Positions 24,922 to 33,291 are shown, counted from the stretch's first letter. The stretch is 52,245 nucleotides of DNA from Candidatus Amesbacteria bacterium RIFCSPLOWO2_01_FULL_49_25 (GCA_001773725.1 MEXP01000001.1:1-52245); one strand, 5' to 3'. Notes: generated from the sequence alone by a model not told the origin. Made by a program: numbers and translations.

Positions 24922-25371
24922 TCAAATATAACTCTCGTTAACTTTAATGACATAGCCTATCACCTTCACTAATAAATGCAAACCCAACCCCAAAAAAACC
25001 AGCGCCGCCACCTCCCATATCGTCCATCGAACCACGGGCCAGCTCATCACCATCGTTCCAACCACCCAGTCAATCTGATCCCAAGGAAACCATGACTTGC
25101 CTGGAGCTATTCCCATTCTTCGCTTACAAAAACTTTTTACCAAATCTCCCATCAATGCCCCAAATCCGGACAACGCTCCAAGACCTCCCCCAACGATCCC
25201 CGCTATACCCACCCCAAACACCAACCCCCTCCACGTCTTATGACTCCCAAACAATATCCCATTTATCGGCCAATCCCATTTAGGCCACAACTTAGCCGCA
25301 AACACCGGGGCCATGTTCGCCACCCCCGCTACTCCCAAAAACCACAACATTTTTACAATTTCACTTCGCAT
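24922..25371 (-). CDS. CarS-like (DUF46) CDP-archaeol synthase family membrane protein
   Basis: With the ATG at 25371 (MRSEIVKMLWFLGVAGVANMAPVFAA) the protein is 149 aa with four or five membrane helices. Residues ANMAPVFA, ILFGSHKTWRGL, GDLVKSFCKRRMGIAPG and DQIDWVVGT match the CarS/DUF46 family, which attaches CTP to a lipid phosphate. In archaea the substrate is an unsaturated archaetidic acid; here it is unknown. It overlaps by 11 bases the CDP-alcohol transferase gene that could use its product. Confidence 0.85.
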   Translation of the reverse strand: MRSEIVKMLWFLGVAGVANMAPVFAAKLWPKWDWPINGILFGSHKTWRGLVFGVGIAGIVGGGLGALSGFGALMGDLVKSFCKRRMGIAPGKSWFPWDQIDWVVGTMVMSWPVVRWTIWEVAALVFLGLGLHLLVKVIGYVIKVNESYI

Positions 25372-25915
25372 CCAGTCTCCTTTGTAAATCCAAATCCAAA
25401 ATAACCAAATTCGCCACAAAACCCAACAAATTCACCCCAAAAATAATTTTCAGCACCCAGTCAAACCCTATTCCATATCCCAAAAACAAGACAATCCGCT
25501 TAAACCCCGGGTCAAATCCAGTCTTATCTCGCAAGACAGTCATCAATAAAATTGCCACCATTGCCAAAGCCGCCCACCTCCACCGGGCAAATCCACCCAA
25601 AACCAGCGCCCCAAACCACAATCCCTCACTAAATCTGTCTAGTACAACTTCTAGCCATTCCCCCCTCCTCGACTCCAAACCAAAAGCCCTGGCCACCAAA
25701 CCATCCAACCCGTCTAATACCAATGACACCGCCAAAAATGTCAAAGCCAGCTCAACCATCCCAAACCACACCAACCCAGCTCCTGTTACCCCTACTCCAA
25801 ATGACATTAGTGATATCTGATTCGGGGTCAACCCCAAATTCTTATGCAAAAACTTCGCCGCCGGAAAAAAGATTTTCCCTACTTCGAAGTTGACCACAGG
25901 AGCAAATTTATACAT
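25361..25915 (-). CDS. CDP-alcohol phosphatidyltransferase family protein
   Basis: The 184-aa membrane protein has the signature DGLDGLVARAFGLESRRGEWLEVVLD. This fits D-x2-DG-x2-AR-x8-G-x3-D-x3-D except that the third aspartate is glutamate. About six membrane helices follow or surround it. It would move a lipid phosphate from a CDP-lipid onto an alcohol, to make a phospholipid head group. It sits between a YdjM-like protein and the CarS-like enzyme. Confidence 0.88.
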   Translation of the reverse strand: MYKFAPVVNFEVGKIFFPAAKFLHKNLGLTPNQISLMSFGVGVTGAGLVWFGMVELALTFLAVSLVLDGLDGLVARAFGLESRRGEWLEVVLDRFSEGLWFGALVLGGFARWRWAALAMVAILLMTVLRDKTGFDPGFKRIVLFLGYGIGFDWVLKIIFGVNLLGFVANLVILDLDLQRRLDAK

Positions 25916-26316
25916 CCAAACATTGCAGCCACCACTATTTCCTTAAGCTTATCAGACCGACCCAACCAAATCCCCTTCGTGACAAAACCGCTAAACGGCC
26001 AAAACGGCCGCTTTTCATAGCTCACCAAATAATCCAAAGTCATATGAGCCACAAAAAAAACACTTGGAACTGCCGACCTCACAGCTATTGAAAACGGCAC
26101 CACCCACAACAAAGACACCGGCTCCTGCAAACTCGTTCGCCAGTTATAGTGTTTCTTTCTCTTCCATCCGATTCTATTAATATACGCTGGAACTTTTACA
26201 GCATGATCCAAGTCAACGGCCACCCCAAACACATACGCCCACATCGCATCCAGCCCCTCAAGCCCCAATAATTGGACTCCAGCGGCCACCACTAATATGT
26301 GCGTGACAAAAGTCAT
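25879..26316 (-). CDS. YdjM-like membrane protein (predicted metal-dependent hydrolase)
   Basis: The 145-aa protein has MTFVTHILVVAAG, then GVAVDLDHAVK, a His/Tyr stretch RKKHYNWRTSLQEP and VAHMTLDYL. These His and Asp positions in membrane helices resemble the YdjM/DUF457 family of predicted metal-dependent hydrolases. Its 3' end overlaps the CDP-alcohol transferase by 37 bases and its start overlaps the glycosyltransferase by four bases, so the genes are translationally linked. The substrate is unknown, perhaps a lipid. Confidence 0.65.
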   Translation of the reverse strand: MTFVTHILVVAAGVQLLGLEGLDAMWAYVFGVAVDLDHAVKVPAYINRIGWKRKKHYNWRTSLQEPVSLLWVVPFSIAVRSAVPSVFFVAHMTLDYLVSYEKRPFWPFSGFVTKGIWLGRSDKLKEIVVAAMFGCINLLLWSTSK

Positions 26317-27416
26317 TCCATACTCCTTTCCACCAACTGCAACATCTCTTTTTTAAATCTTTCCTCCGAAAACCTCCCCGCCCATTTTTTAATTTCTGTC
26401 TCATTCCACTTTAGTTTATTAAAGTCTTTCATCGCCTTTCCCAACCCTTCCACGGAATAATCGTCAAACAATAATCCAGTCTTTTTATTTACCACCGTCT
26501 CTCTGTACCCCCCGCCATCAAAAGCAATTACCGGCGTTCCGCACGTCATTGCCTCAACGGGAGTTATCCCAAAATCCTCATTTTTCGCAAGCGCCAAAAA
26601 GGCCTTCGCCCCCGCCATCAACCTATACTTTTCTTCCTCACTCACCCTCCCCAAAAACTCAATATTAGAATAATTAGAGTAATTAGAAATTAGAAATTTA
26701 TTAGAGTACCCTGCTCTCTCCCCCGCAATTTTAAGTTCAAAGCCATATTTTCCGGCCGCCTCAATCGCTAGTTCCAACCCTTTCCCCCCCACAATCCTCG
26801 ACACTATCAAATAGTAATCTTTTCTCTTATATCCTCCCGCTCTTACACTCTTACATTCTACCGGCGGGTATATCACCACACACTCCCTCCTATAAAACTT
26901 CCTTATCCTACTCGCCACATTTTTAGAATTGGCCACGAATATATCTACCTTTTGCGCTTGTTCAAAATCATGCATTCGCAAAAAATGTCCCACTATCAAC
27001 GCATACACTCTCACTGGCCAATATCTTTGCCAGTTAATCGACGTCTCATATCCATACAGCCACCTCGGCGGGGTATGGCAATAACAAATTTCTTTAACTC
27101 CAAACCTTTTACCTAATCCTTTAGTTACATACCAGCTGGCCGAAGTAATTATCAGGTCATAGCCAGAAAAATCAAGGCTTCCCCAGATCCATGGGATCAA
27201 AAATCTCAGCGGACTATACAGCCGCTCATAAAACGGCAAGAGCCCAAACCAGGAAGTAATAACTTTTCTACCCTCAAAGGCCTTAGTCGCGCTCGACCCT
27301 GGTACCGTAAATGCGGTGTAAATCGGCGCTTCCGGCCATATCTTGGACAGCGCCTCAAGCACTTTCTCCGCCCCCCCGTACTCATTCAAATAGTCGTGGA
27401 CTAAAGCAACTTTCAC
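26313..27416 (-). CDS. Glycosyltransferase, GT4-like
   Basis: The 367-aa protein begins MKVALVHDYLNEYGGAEKVLEAL and has the GT-B C-terminal signature EDFGITPVEAMTCGTPVIAFDGGGYRETV, so it uses a nucleotide sugar with retention. It would act on a lipid or polysaccharide at the inner face of the membrane, in keeping with lipid enzymes next to it. Two repeat insertions break it: SVRAGGYKRK (26824-26858) and FLISNYSNYSNIEFLG (26661-26694). Confidence 0.93.
   Translation of the reverse strand: MKVALVHDYLNEYGGAEKVLEALSKIWPEAPIYTAFTVPGSSATKAFEGRKVITSWFGLLPFYERLYSPLRFLIPWIWGSLDFSGYDLIITSASWYVTKGLGKRFGVKEICYCHTPPRWLYGYETSINWQRYWPVRVYALIVGHFLRMHDFEQAQKVDIFVANSKNVASRIRKFYRRECVVIYPPVECKSVRAGGYKRKDYYLIVSRIVGGKGLELAIEAAGKYGFELKIAGERAGYSNKFLISNYSNYSNIEFLGRVSEEEKYRLMAGAKAFLALAKNEDFGITPVEAMTCGTPVIAFDGGGYRETVVNKKTGLLFDDYSVEGLGKAMKDFNKLKWNETEIKKWAGRFSEERFKKEMLQLVERSME
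26661..26694 (-). repeat. In-frame SNYSNYSN repeat in the glycosyltransferase
   Basis: AT-rich AATTATTCTAATATT-type units encode LISNYSNYSNI. A copy with two differences in 33 bases is at 27677-27709. Confidence 0.85.
26824..26858 (-). repeat. In-frame RAGGYKR repeat in the glycosyltransferase
   Basis: Units of GTAAGAGCGGGAGGATATAAGAG encode SVRAGGYKRK. It belongs to the RAGEYKR family. Confidence 0.7.
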
Positions 27417-28315
27417 GATTCAATCCTTTCAAACAAACTCCCTTGATTATCCACTTTTATTTCCTCACCCGTCATCCTTTTAACTAACGATTTATAACCC
27501 AACTCTTTAAAAACTTCTGCAATTTTATCAACGCTTGGCACTTCGTACGCAGAAACATCCAAAGTTACCGGTGCGTCCGTCCTGATCGTCGCCAGCCTCT
27601 TAGACAGTTCTCCCCCCTCGTAACCAGCAACTAGTTTTCGTCTTACTGATTCTTTTATCTTACCTAGGTTTTTAAAAATATTAGAATAATTAGAATAATT
27701 AGAAATCAGGTCAATTGCAGTCTTTGGCCCTATTCCAGTTACTCCCGGATAATTGTCCGAAGAATCCCCCACCAGTGCCTTGTAATCCACCACTTGCTCC
27801 GGCCAAACTCCCAATTTTTCTCTAACTCTATCTCTGTCTATTATCTGTCCATCAGACAGCCCCTTTTGCGGCATATACAACTTCACTCGATCATTTACCA
27901 GCTGCATCAAATCCCGATCCCCAGTAATAATAATCACTTCTTTTTTACACTGTTTTGCTAACGTCCCAATCACGTCGTCAGCCTCAAAACTGGGTATTGC
28001 ATATACGGGCACCCCCATCTTTTCCAAAACAATTTTCAACTTGTCCACCTGCCCCCAAATATCTTCACTTATTTGTCTATCCTTTTCCCTATTAGTCTGA
28101 TAGCCCACATACATCGTGTGTCGAAAAGTTGGTTCCGGACAATCAAACACCACCGCCGCATGTGTCGGTTTCAATTCCTCAATAGCTTTCAAAAGCATAG
28201 ACAAAAACCCATACACTCCCGCCGTCGCCTCCCCGCTCCTATTCCGCCAATCCGGCAGAGCGTAATACGCCCGATGCAGCACCGAATTCCCGTCCAATAT
28301 CAGCAACTTACTCAT
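27413..28315 (-). CDS. 5'-3' exonuclease (flap nuclease, PolA N-terminal-like)
   Basis: With the ATG at 28315 (MSKLLILDGNSVLHRAYYAL) the protein is 300 aa, the size of a stand-alone flap exonuclease. It has the metal-site aspartates in LILDGNS, VVFDCPEPTFRH, FEADDVIGTLA, IITGDRDLMQLV and VGDSSDNYPGVTGIGPKTA. It removes RNA primers or flaps. In the helix-hairpin-helix region a repeat adds LISNYSNYSNIF (27677-27709). No polymerase domain follows; the stop is followed by the overlapping glycosyltransferase start. Confidence 0.93.
   Translation of the reverse strand: MSKLLILDGNSVLHRAYYALPDWRNRSGEATAGVYGFLSMLLKAIEELKPTHAAVVFDCPEPTFRHTMYVGYQTNREKDRQISEDIWGQVDKLKIVLEKMGVPVYAIPSFEADDVIGTLAKQCKKEVIIITGDRDLMQLVNDRVKLYMPQKGLSDGQIIDRDRVREKLGVWPEQVVDYKALVGDSSDNYPGVTGIGPKTAIDLISNYSNYSNIFKNLGKIKESVRRKLVAGYEGGELSKRLATIRTDAPVTLDVSAYEVPSVDKIAEVFKELGYKSLVKRMTGEEIKVDNQGSLFERIES
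27677..27709 (-). repeat. In-frame SNYSNYSN repeat in the flap exonuclease
   Basis: It encodes LISNYSNYSNI, the same peptide in the same frame as the repeat in the adjacent glycosyltransferase gene (26661-26694). Confidence 0.85.
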
Positions 28316-28533
28316 CACTCTGATTTTACTCTCAGCGGAAAAAAATCTCTCCCTCCCCTGCCTATCCACATATCAGGGTCGTTTATCTCTGCCCTTAACC
28401 CACAAATTACCGGAGCCATCACACATCCATCACGTACACATCCATATGCCAACCCAGTCGCCAGGGCATACTCCAGCAACCCTGGGTCAATCAACAATCG
28501 ATCCAGCCAACTACGTCTGCCCGCCTGAAACAA
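28315..28533 (-). CDS. Possible 72-aa protein coupled to the exonuclease gene
   Basis: An open frame between ftsH and the exonuclease gene encodes a peptide with LEYALATGLAYGCVRDGCVMAPVICGL. Its stop TGA shares a base with the ATG of the exonuclease (TGATG), a common sign of coupled translation. The start is a TTG 17 bases after ftsH, with other starts possible. No family is recognised. It could still be a chance frame. Confidence 0.45.
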   Translation of the reverse strand: MFQAGRRSWLDRLLIDPGLLEYALATGLAYGCVRDGCVMAPVICGLRAEINDPDMWIGRGGRDFFPLRVKSE

Positions 28534-28550
28534 GTATTACAATGCATAAT

Positions 28551-30434
28551 TTACGAATTCATTATCTTAATAAACTCTTCCCCATCCATATTTTCAATCT
28601 CCAACAGCCTAATAGATACTTCGTCCAGCTTCTTTCGATATTTTTTAAGTAATTTGACCGCTGTCTCATATCCCTCGTCCACAAATCTCTTTACCTCCGC
28701 GTCAATTTTGGCCTGCATGTCTTGGGACACTTGTGCCGGCTCATAAAACGCCTTTCCCCACTCCACCATATCCTGCCTCGGCCCATAGTTAACCGGCCCC
28801 AGCTCACTCATTCCGTACTCCACTACCATCCCGCGCGCCACTTCTGTCGCTTTGTCAATATCATTAGCCGCCCCGGTCGTCATCTCCGAGAAAACCAGTT
28901 CTTCCGCCGCCCGTCCCCCCAGCATCATGGCGATTTGGGAGATCAATCTCTTCTTCGTCTCATGCACCCTGTCGGCCGCCGGCGGGATCAAAGTGTGTCC
29001 CAAGGTCATCCCCCGCGACACTATAGAAATTCTGTGTACCGGATCCATCCCCGGCTGCGCCCAAGACACAATAGCATGTCCCATCTCGTGATACGCCGTC
29101 ATCTTCCGATCTTCTTCAGACTGCAATCTCTTTTTCTGCGGCCCCAACTTCACTTTGGTCGCCGCTTCTTCAATATCCTTCATTTCAATCAACCTCTTGT
29201 CCTCCCTGGCCGCCGTAATCGCCGCCTCATTAAGCATGTTTTCCAAGTCAGCGCCAGAAAAACCTACCGTCCTTTTGGCCACCGCCTCCCAATTTACTTC
29301 CGGGGTAAACGGCTTGTTCTTGGCATAAATACTCAAGATAGCCCTCCTGCCCTCAATATCTGGCATGTCCACGACCACCCGTCTGTCAAATCTACCCGGG
29401 CGCAGAAGTGCCGGATCCAGAAGGTCTCCGCGATTCGTGGCCGCCAAAACTACCACGTTGTCATTTGGCGTAAACCCATCCATCTCCACCAATATCTGGT
29501 TTAAAGTCTGTTCCCGCTCATCATGCCCGCCCATAATCCCATATCCTCTCTGCCGCCCAATAGCATCAATTTCATCAATAAAAATAATGGACGGCGCGGT
29601 TTTTTTAGCCGTGGCAAACAAATCCCTTACCCGAGCCGACCCTACCCCGACCAGCATCTCCATAAATTCAGACCCAGCCATAGAATAAAACGGCACATTG
29701 GCCTCCCCCGCCACGGCCTTTGCCAACAACGTTTTCCCCACTCCGGATGGTCCGACCAGCAATGCTCCCTTGGGTGTCCTGGCTCCCACCGCCTTATACT
29801 TAGCCGGGTTTTTCAAAAAGTCCACCACCTCTTCCAACTCTTTCTTCGCTTCGTCCACCCCGGCTACATCAACGAACTTTACAGATGGTTTCCCTTTATC
29901 AAACAATTTCGCCCGGCTCTGTCCAAAAGAAAACAACGAATCCTGGGCCCCCCTAGCTTGTCGAAACATATACAGCAAAACCAAAAGCACTACCCCCGTC
30001 CCGATTATTGACGGCAAGACAGCCGCCACCAGCTGTCCCAAGGTCTGATCCTTTATCTCGTACCCCACCATCGTGGGATCAATCTTTGCCCGATCCAATA
30101 TCTCAGTCAGACTCTCATTCCCTTCTTTTCGGGTCACCAGCTCCTGTCCATCTTTATAAATCAAAACCATTCTCTCCGAATAAACGTCAATCTTTTGCAC
30201 CTTGCCGTCCTTAACGTCCACCAGTGCTTGGGATAAAACAATCTCCTTGCCCGCGTTTTTCCCGCTGTACCACAGCTCCACCAGGGACAACATCATGAGT
30301 ATCACCACTCCCAGCCAAATCAATTTCTGGAAATCAAACTGCATCTGCACCATAATCCCTCGGATCGGACCTTTTTTTCCGTTTTTACCATTCTTATGAT
30401 TATTCGTTTTTAGAGGTTCCGGCAACTTCGCCAT
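28551..30434 (-). CDS. ftsH: ATP-dependent zinc metalloprotease FtsH
   Basis: The 627-aa protein has two N-terminal membrane segments (about 31-48 and 137-158) around a small extracytoplasmic domain, then the AAA module: GPSGVGKTLLAKAVAGEANVPF (Walker A), IIFIDEIDAIGRQRG (Walker B), ATNRGDLLDPALLRPGRFDR (second region). The protease site is TAYHEMGHAIVSW (HExxH), with a glutamate-type third zinc ligand region further on. It degrades misfolded membrane proteins. The gene lies 12 bases after the tRNA-binding protein gene. Confidence 0.97.
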   Translation of the reverse strand: MAKLPEPLKTNNHKNGKNGKKGPIRGIMVQMQFDFQKLIWLGVVILMMLSLVELWYSGKNAGKEIVLSQALVDVKDGKVQKIDVYSERMVLIYKDGQELVTRKEGNESLTEILDRAKIDPTMVGYEIKDQTLGQLVAAVLPSIIGTGVVLLVLLYMFRQARGAQDSLFSFGQSRAKLFDKGKPSVKFVDVAGVDEAKKELEEVVDFLKNPAKYKAVGARTPKGALLVGPSGVGKTLLAKAVAGEANVPFYSMAGSEFMEMLVGVGSARVRDLFATAKKTAPSIIFIDEIDAIGRQRGYGIMGGHDEREQTLNQILVEMDGFTPNDNVVVLAATNRGDLLDPALLRPGRFDRRVVVDMPDIEGRRAILSIYAKNKPFTPEVNWEAVAKRTVGFSGADLENMLNEAAITAAREDKRLIEMKDIEEAATKVKLGPQKKRLQSEEDRKMTAYHEMGHAIVSWAQPGMDPVHRISIVSRGMTLGHTLIPPAADRVHETKKRLISQIAMMLGGRAAEELVFSEMTTGAANDIDKATEVARGMVVEYGMSELGPVNYGPRQDMVEWGKAFYEPAQVSQDMQAKIDAEVKRFVDEGYETAVKLLKKYRKKLDEVSIRLLEIENMDGEEFIKIMNS

Positions 30435-30446
30435 ATATTCCCAATT

Positions 30447-30767
30447 CTACCTTACTTTACTCCCAACTGCCACATCCTCCACCGGCACCAAAAAAATCGG
30501 TTTATCATCTCCCACTGCCAAAATCATCCCTTGCGACTCTTCGCCCATGATCTTTTTGTACTCCAGATTCATCACGAAAATAAACTTTTTATTCAAAAAA
30601 TATTCCGGACTATATCCAAACGGCCTCACCGCCGTAAAAATAGTCCTCAACTCACTGCCAATGTCAACAATTAACTTAATTAACTTAGTACTCCTCTCTA
30701 CTTCGCCCGCCTCCACCACCAACCCCACCCGCATCTCAATCTGCTTAAATTGATCGAGTGTAATCAT
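30447..30767 (-). CDS. tRNA-binding (EMAP II-like OB fold) protein
   Basis: The 106-aa protein (MITLDQFKQIEMRVGLVVEAGEVERSTKLIKLIVDIG) is a stand-alone tRNA-binding domain like the C-terminal domain of bacterial MetRS or CsaA. The motifs RVGLVVEAGEVERSTKL and MILAVGDD match that family. It overlaps trpS by four bases, so it may help TrpRS hold its tRNA, or may be a chaperone-like CsaA. The pairing is inference. Confidence 0.9.
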   Translation of the reverse strand: MITLDQFKQIEMRVGLVVEAGEVERSTKLIKLIVDIGSELRTIFTAVRPFGYSPEYFLNKKFIFVMNLEYKKIMGEESQGMILAVGDDKPIFLVPVEDVAVGSKVR

Positions 30768-31753
30768 TGCCTCACAAATCCCACTTTCTCGTAAACCTCC
30801 ATCAGTTTCTTGTGGGACAGTTCATATGATTTCTTCGCTCCATTTGCCAAAATCTTTTCCAGCCCCCCCGAACTCCTCAGTTCCTTGTACCTGGCCTGCA
30901 AAGGTTTCAATAAACCCACTACCGCATCAGCCGCCGCAGTTTTAAACTCACCGTATTGCCGGCCTTGAAACTCCACTTCAACTTCGGCCAGACTCTTACC
31001 CTTAACCAAGGAGTAAATCCCCATTAAATTTGCTACCCCAGGTTTCTTTTTTACATCATACCGTATTTCGGTCCCGCTATCAGTTGTAGCCAATTTAATC
31101 TTTTTAACCACCGCATCCGGTTCATCCAACAATCCCACCGCCCCCATCAAATCCGCATCGCTCTTACTCATCTTTTTCGTTGGGTCAACCAAACTCATCA
31201 CCCTCCCTCCGGACTTAGGTATAACCGGAACCGGCAGCACAAAAGTCTCACCAAACCTGGAATTAAACCTCTCCGCCACATTCCTCGTCAGTTCAACATG
31301 CTGTCTCTGGTCCTCCCCGACAGGCACTTCCGTCGTGTCATACAGCAAAATATCGGCAGCCATAAGGGCCGGATAATCAAACAACCCCACACTCACAAAA
31401 TCCTTCTTTTCGGACTTTTCCTTAAATTGCGTCATCCTGTTCATCTGCCCCATAGATAGAAAGCAATTCAATGCCCATCCCAAATTGGCGTGGTCGGGAT
31501 TATGCGACTGGATAAACAGCAATGATTTTTCCGGATCCACCCCCGCCGCCACAACCAACCCGGCCACCTCCAACGTTTTCTCCCGCAACACATTCGGGTC
31601 TTGCGGTACGGTGATAGCATGCATGTCAACAATACAAAATATATTTAGACCTGCTTGCTGGCCCGCCGCCCACTGCCTCATCGCCCCCAGATAATTACCA
31701 ATGTGCAAATTCCCACTCGGCTGTATCCCCGAAAACACAACTCTCCCAATCAT
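30764..31753 (-). CDS. trpS: Tryptophanyl-tRNA synthetase
   Basis: The 329-aa protein begins VVFSGIQPSGNLHIGNYLGAMRQW with the HIGN form of the class I HIGH motif, has GEDQRQHVELTRNVAERFN, and KKMSKSDAD as the KMSKS loop. Length and layout fit bacterial TrpRS. It is in the transcription unit started by the T-box leader and tRNA-Trp, with one unknown gene between (eight-base gap). Regulation by tryptophan supply through the T-box is therefore likely. Confidence 0.97.
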   Translation of the reverse strand: MIGRVVFSGIQPSGNLHIGNYLGAMRQWAAGQQAGLNIFCIVDMHAITVPQDPNVLREKTLEVAGLVVAAGVDPEKSLLFIQSHNPDHANLGWALNCFLSMGQMNRMTQFKEKSEKKDFVSVGLFDYPALMAADILLYDTTEVPVGEDQRQHVELTRNVAERFNSRFGETFVLPVPVIPKSGGRVMSLVDPTKKMSKSDADLMGAVGLLDEPDAVVKKIKLATTDSGTEIRYDVKKKPGVANLMGIYSLVKGKSLAEVEVEFQGRQYGEFKTAAADAVVGLLKPLQARYKELRSSGGLEKILANGAKKSYELSHKKLMEVYEKVGFVRQ

Positions 31754-31761
31754 ATCTTCAA

Positions 31762-33150
31762 TTATAAAGCATCTCTAAGTTTAGTAAAAAAGACAGGCAA
31801 AGAACTTTTACCAACTCCTCCGATAATTTTATTTTCTTCGCCCTTATCCTCCTCAATTAACACCACCCCATTTCTACCAAGTACTCCCAAAGACAATAAG
31901 CTCGCCAATTGAGCGTATACTCTCTCTCGAGCAAACTCCCTACCAGGATCGGTATCCAAAATCTTCTTATTAGATTCATATCGATAATCAACTCTTGATT
32001 CCACCAATCCTTCCGATAAAGGTGAACGCCCGGACCGAAGTTGATCCAATTGATTTCTCCTTAAAGAATCGAACTTATTCAAAACCCCATTCTTGCTCAT
32101 AAACTCTCGCAAAAACTCGACTTCTGACCCATCCATTTGCTGAGATATTGCTAATTTATATCTAAATAGCGACTCCTGAGTTTCCAACAGATCCGCATCC
32201 GGAACAACTCCATCCCCTCCTCTAGGAAAATAATCAATTAAATCTTGATCTGATAATAATACCTTTAATCGAACTTTTATCCCCAGTTCCTCAAAAATTC
32301 TTCGGATGTCGGCCAAACGGTCGAACAATTGCACTTCACTAACCGGCCGATGCACACCTCCATCCTTAGTCGGCACCTCGACATTCCGTACATGATCAAC
32401 TAGTTGCAATCTATTACCAAAAGGATAGGTAAATCTCAAACATTTGATATGAACCAAATTCAAAGGCTCTTCACTCTTTATAGCTTCCAGCAAATTCTGT
32501 TTTAATGTCGTTTCATTAGTGGGTATAGACATTTGCAATTTTCTCATTTCATATCTTGCTCCAACAAAAGCAAACAGCTGTTCCCTATCCAAAGAGTTAT
32601 TAATTCCGTAAAACAAGTCCCTTGTCAAGGTTGAAATTTCTGAATTTAAATTTTTAGATCGAAAATAACCTTCATATTCCTCATTTCCCACGTCACTCCT
32701 CAACTTTCCCATCAGAATATTTTCCGCCTTATTAAAAACCACTGGAAAACTCGCCGGAAGACTTTCTGAAGAAAAAATCGCCCCTTTTCGCATTTCACTT
32801 GCAGCTTTCTTACACCTTAAATCGCCCTCCTTCTCCACAACTTGCAAAACCAACCCTCTGTACAACGACACTCCTGAACTGGTTTTAACCTTCTCCAGCT
32901 GACTCCGGCAATAATCGACCACTGCATTTTTGATATTTCCATCCACCTCAACTTCAATCGGGGTTGCCATTATTTTTTCCCTTAATTCGTCAAACCTAAT
33001 TCCTCCACCAACAGATTTATTCAATAAAAAATCCCTCAATAACTTCCTCTCATCTGATCTTTTAGAAGCTCTGACAAGTATCTCATCCAGCAAGTCCTGC
33101 CGGTGAATCGATTCTACGTTAACTATCGCTCCAAACAAATTCATAGTCAC
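31762..33150 (-). CDS. Unknown 462-aa protein between tRNA-Trp and trpS
   Basis: I do not recognise this protein. It is soluble, without signal peptide or clear membrane helix, with an alpha-helical N-terminal half and a mixed C-terminal half that includes LVHIKCLRFTYPFGNRLQLVDHV and IKVRLKVLLSDQDLIDYFPRGG. Start GTG 33150 is 9 bases after AAGGAGG, better placed than the ATG at 33144. That Shine-Dalgarno lies in a 7-bp hairpin. Its position in a T-box-led unit, between tRNA-Trp and TrpRS, suggests a role tied to tryptophan or tRNA-Trp, which is inference only. Confidence 0.85.
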   Translation of the reverse strand: MTMNLFGAIVNVESIHRQDLLDEILVRASKRSDERKLLRDFLLNKSVGGGIRFDELREKIMATPIEVEVDGNIKNAVVDYCRSQLEKVKTSSGVSLYRGLVLQVVEKEGDLRCKKAASEMRKGAIFSSESLPASFPVVFNKAENILMGKLRSDVGNEEYEGYFRSKNLNSEISTLTRDLFYGINNSLDREQLFAFVGARYEMRKLQMSIPTNETTLKQNLLEAIKSEEPLNLVHIKCLRFTYPFGNRLQLVDHVRNVEVPTKDGGVHRPVSEVQLFDRLADIRRIFEELGIKVRLKVLLSDQDLIDYFPRGGDGVVPDADLLETQESLFRYKLAISQQMDGSEVEFLREFMSKNGVLNKFDSLRRNQLDQLRSGRSPLSEGLVESRVDYRYESNKKILDTDPGREFARERVYAQLASLLSLGVLGRNGVVLIEEDKGEENKIIGGVGKSSLPVFFTKLRDAL

Positions 33151-33158
33151 ACCAAACC

Positions 33159-33176
33159 GCCTCCTTTCTAGGAGGC
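33159..33176 (-). promoter_or_regulatory. Hairpin that covers the Shine-Dalgarno of the unknown gene
   Basis: GCCTCCT-AGAA-AGGAGGC forms a 7-bp stem with a four-base loop; the 3' arm holds AGGAGG for the GTG at 33150. CTCCTAGAAAGGAGG is also found, on the + strand, at the 16S 3' end, so it is fully complementary to the 16S precursor end. Confidence 0.6.
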
Positions 33177-33213
33177 AAAACTAATCCTGAAAATGAAACC
33201 GTTCTTTCTTTCA

Positions 33214-33287
33214 TGGTGAGAATGGAGGGACTTGAACCCTCATTTCCCGTTTTGGAGACGGGCGCTCTACCCTTGAGCTACATTCCC
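33214..33287 (-). tRNA. tRNA-Trp(CCA)
   Basis: The minus strand gives GGGAATG/CATTCTC acceptor, anticodon arm CCCGT-CTCCAAA-ACGGG (anticodon CCA) and T-loop TCAAGTC, with CCA encoded. The discriminator is A73, whereas bacterial tRNA-Trp usually has G73. It starts only a few bases after the T-box terminator and precedes the trpS cluster. Confidence 0.95.
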
Positions 33288-33291
33288 ATAT

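Noticed and set aside
28722-29504. 260-aa + strand ORF
   Set aside because: It lies opposite ftsH and shows only low-complexity His/Arg/Pro sequence.
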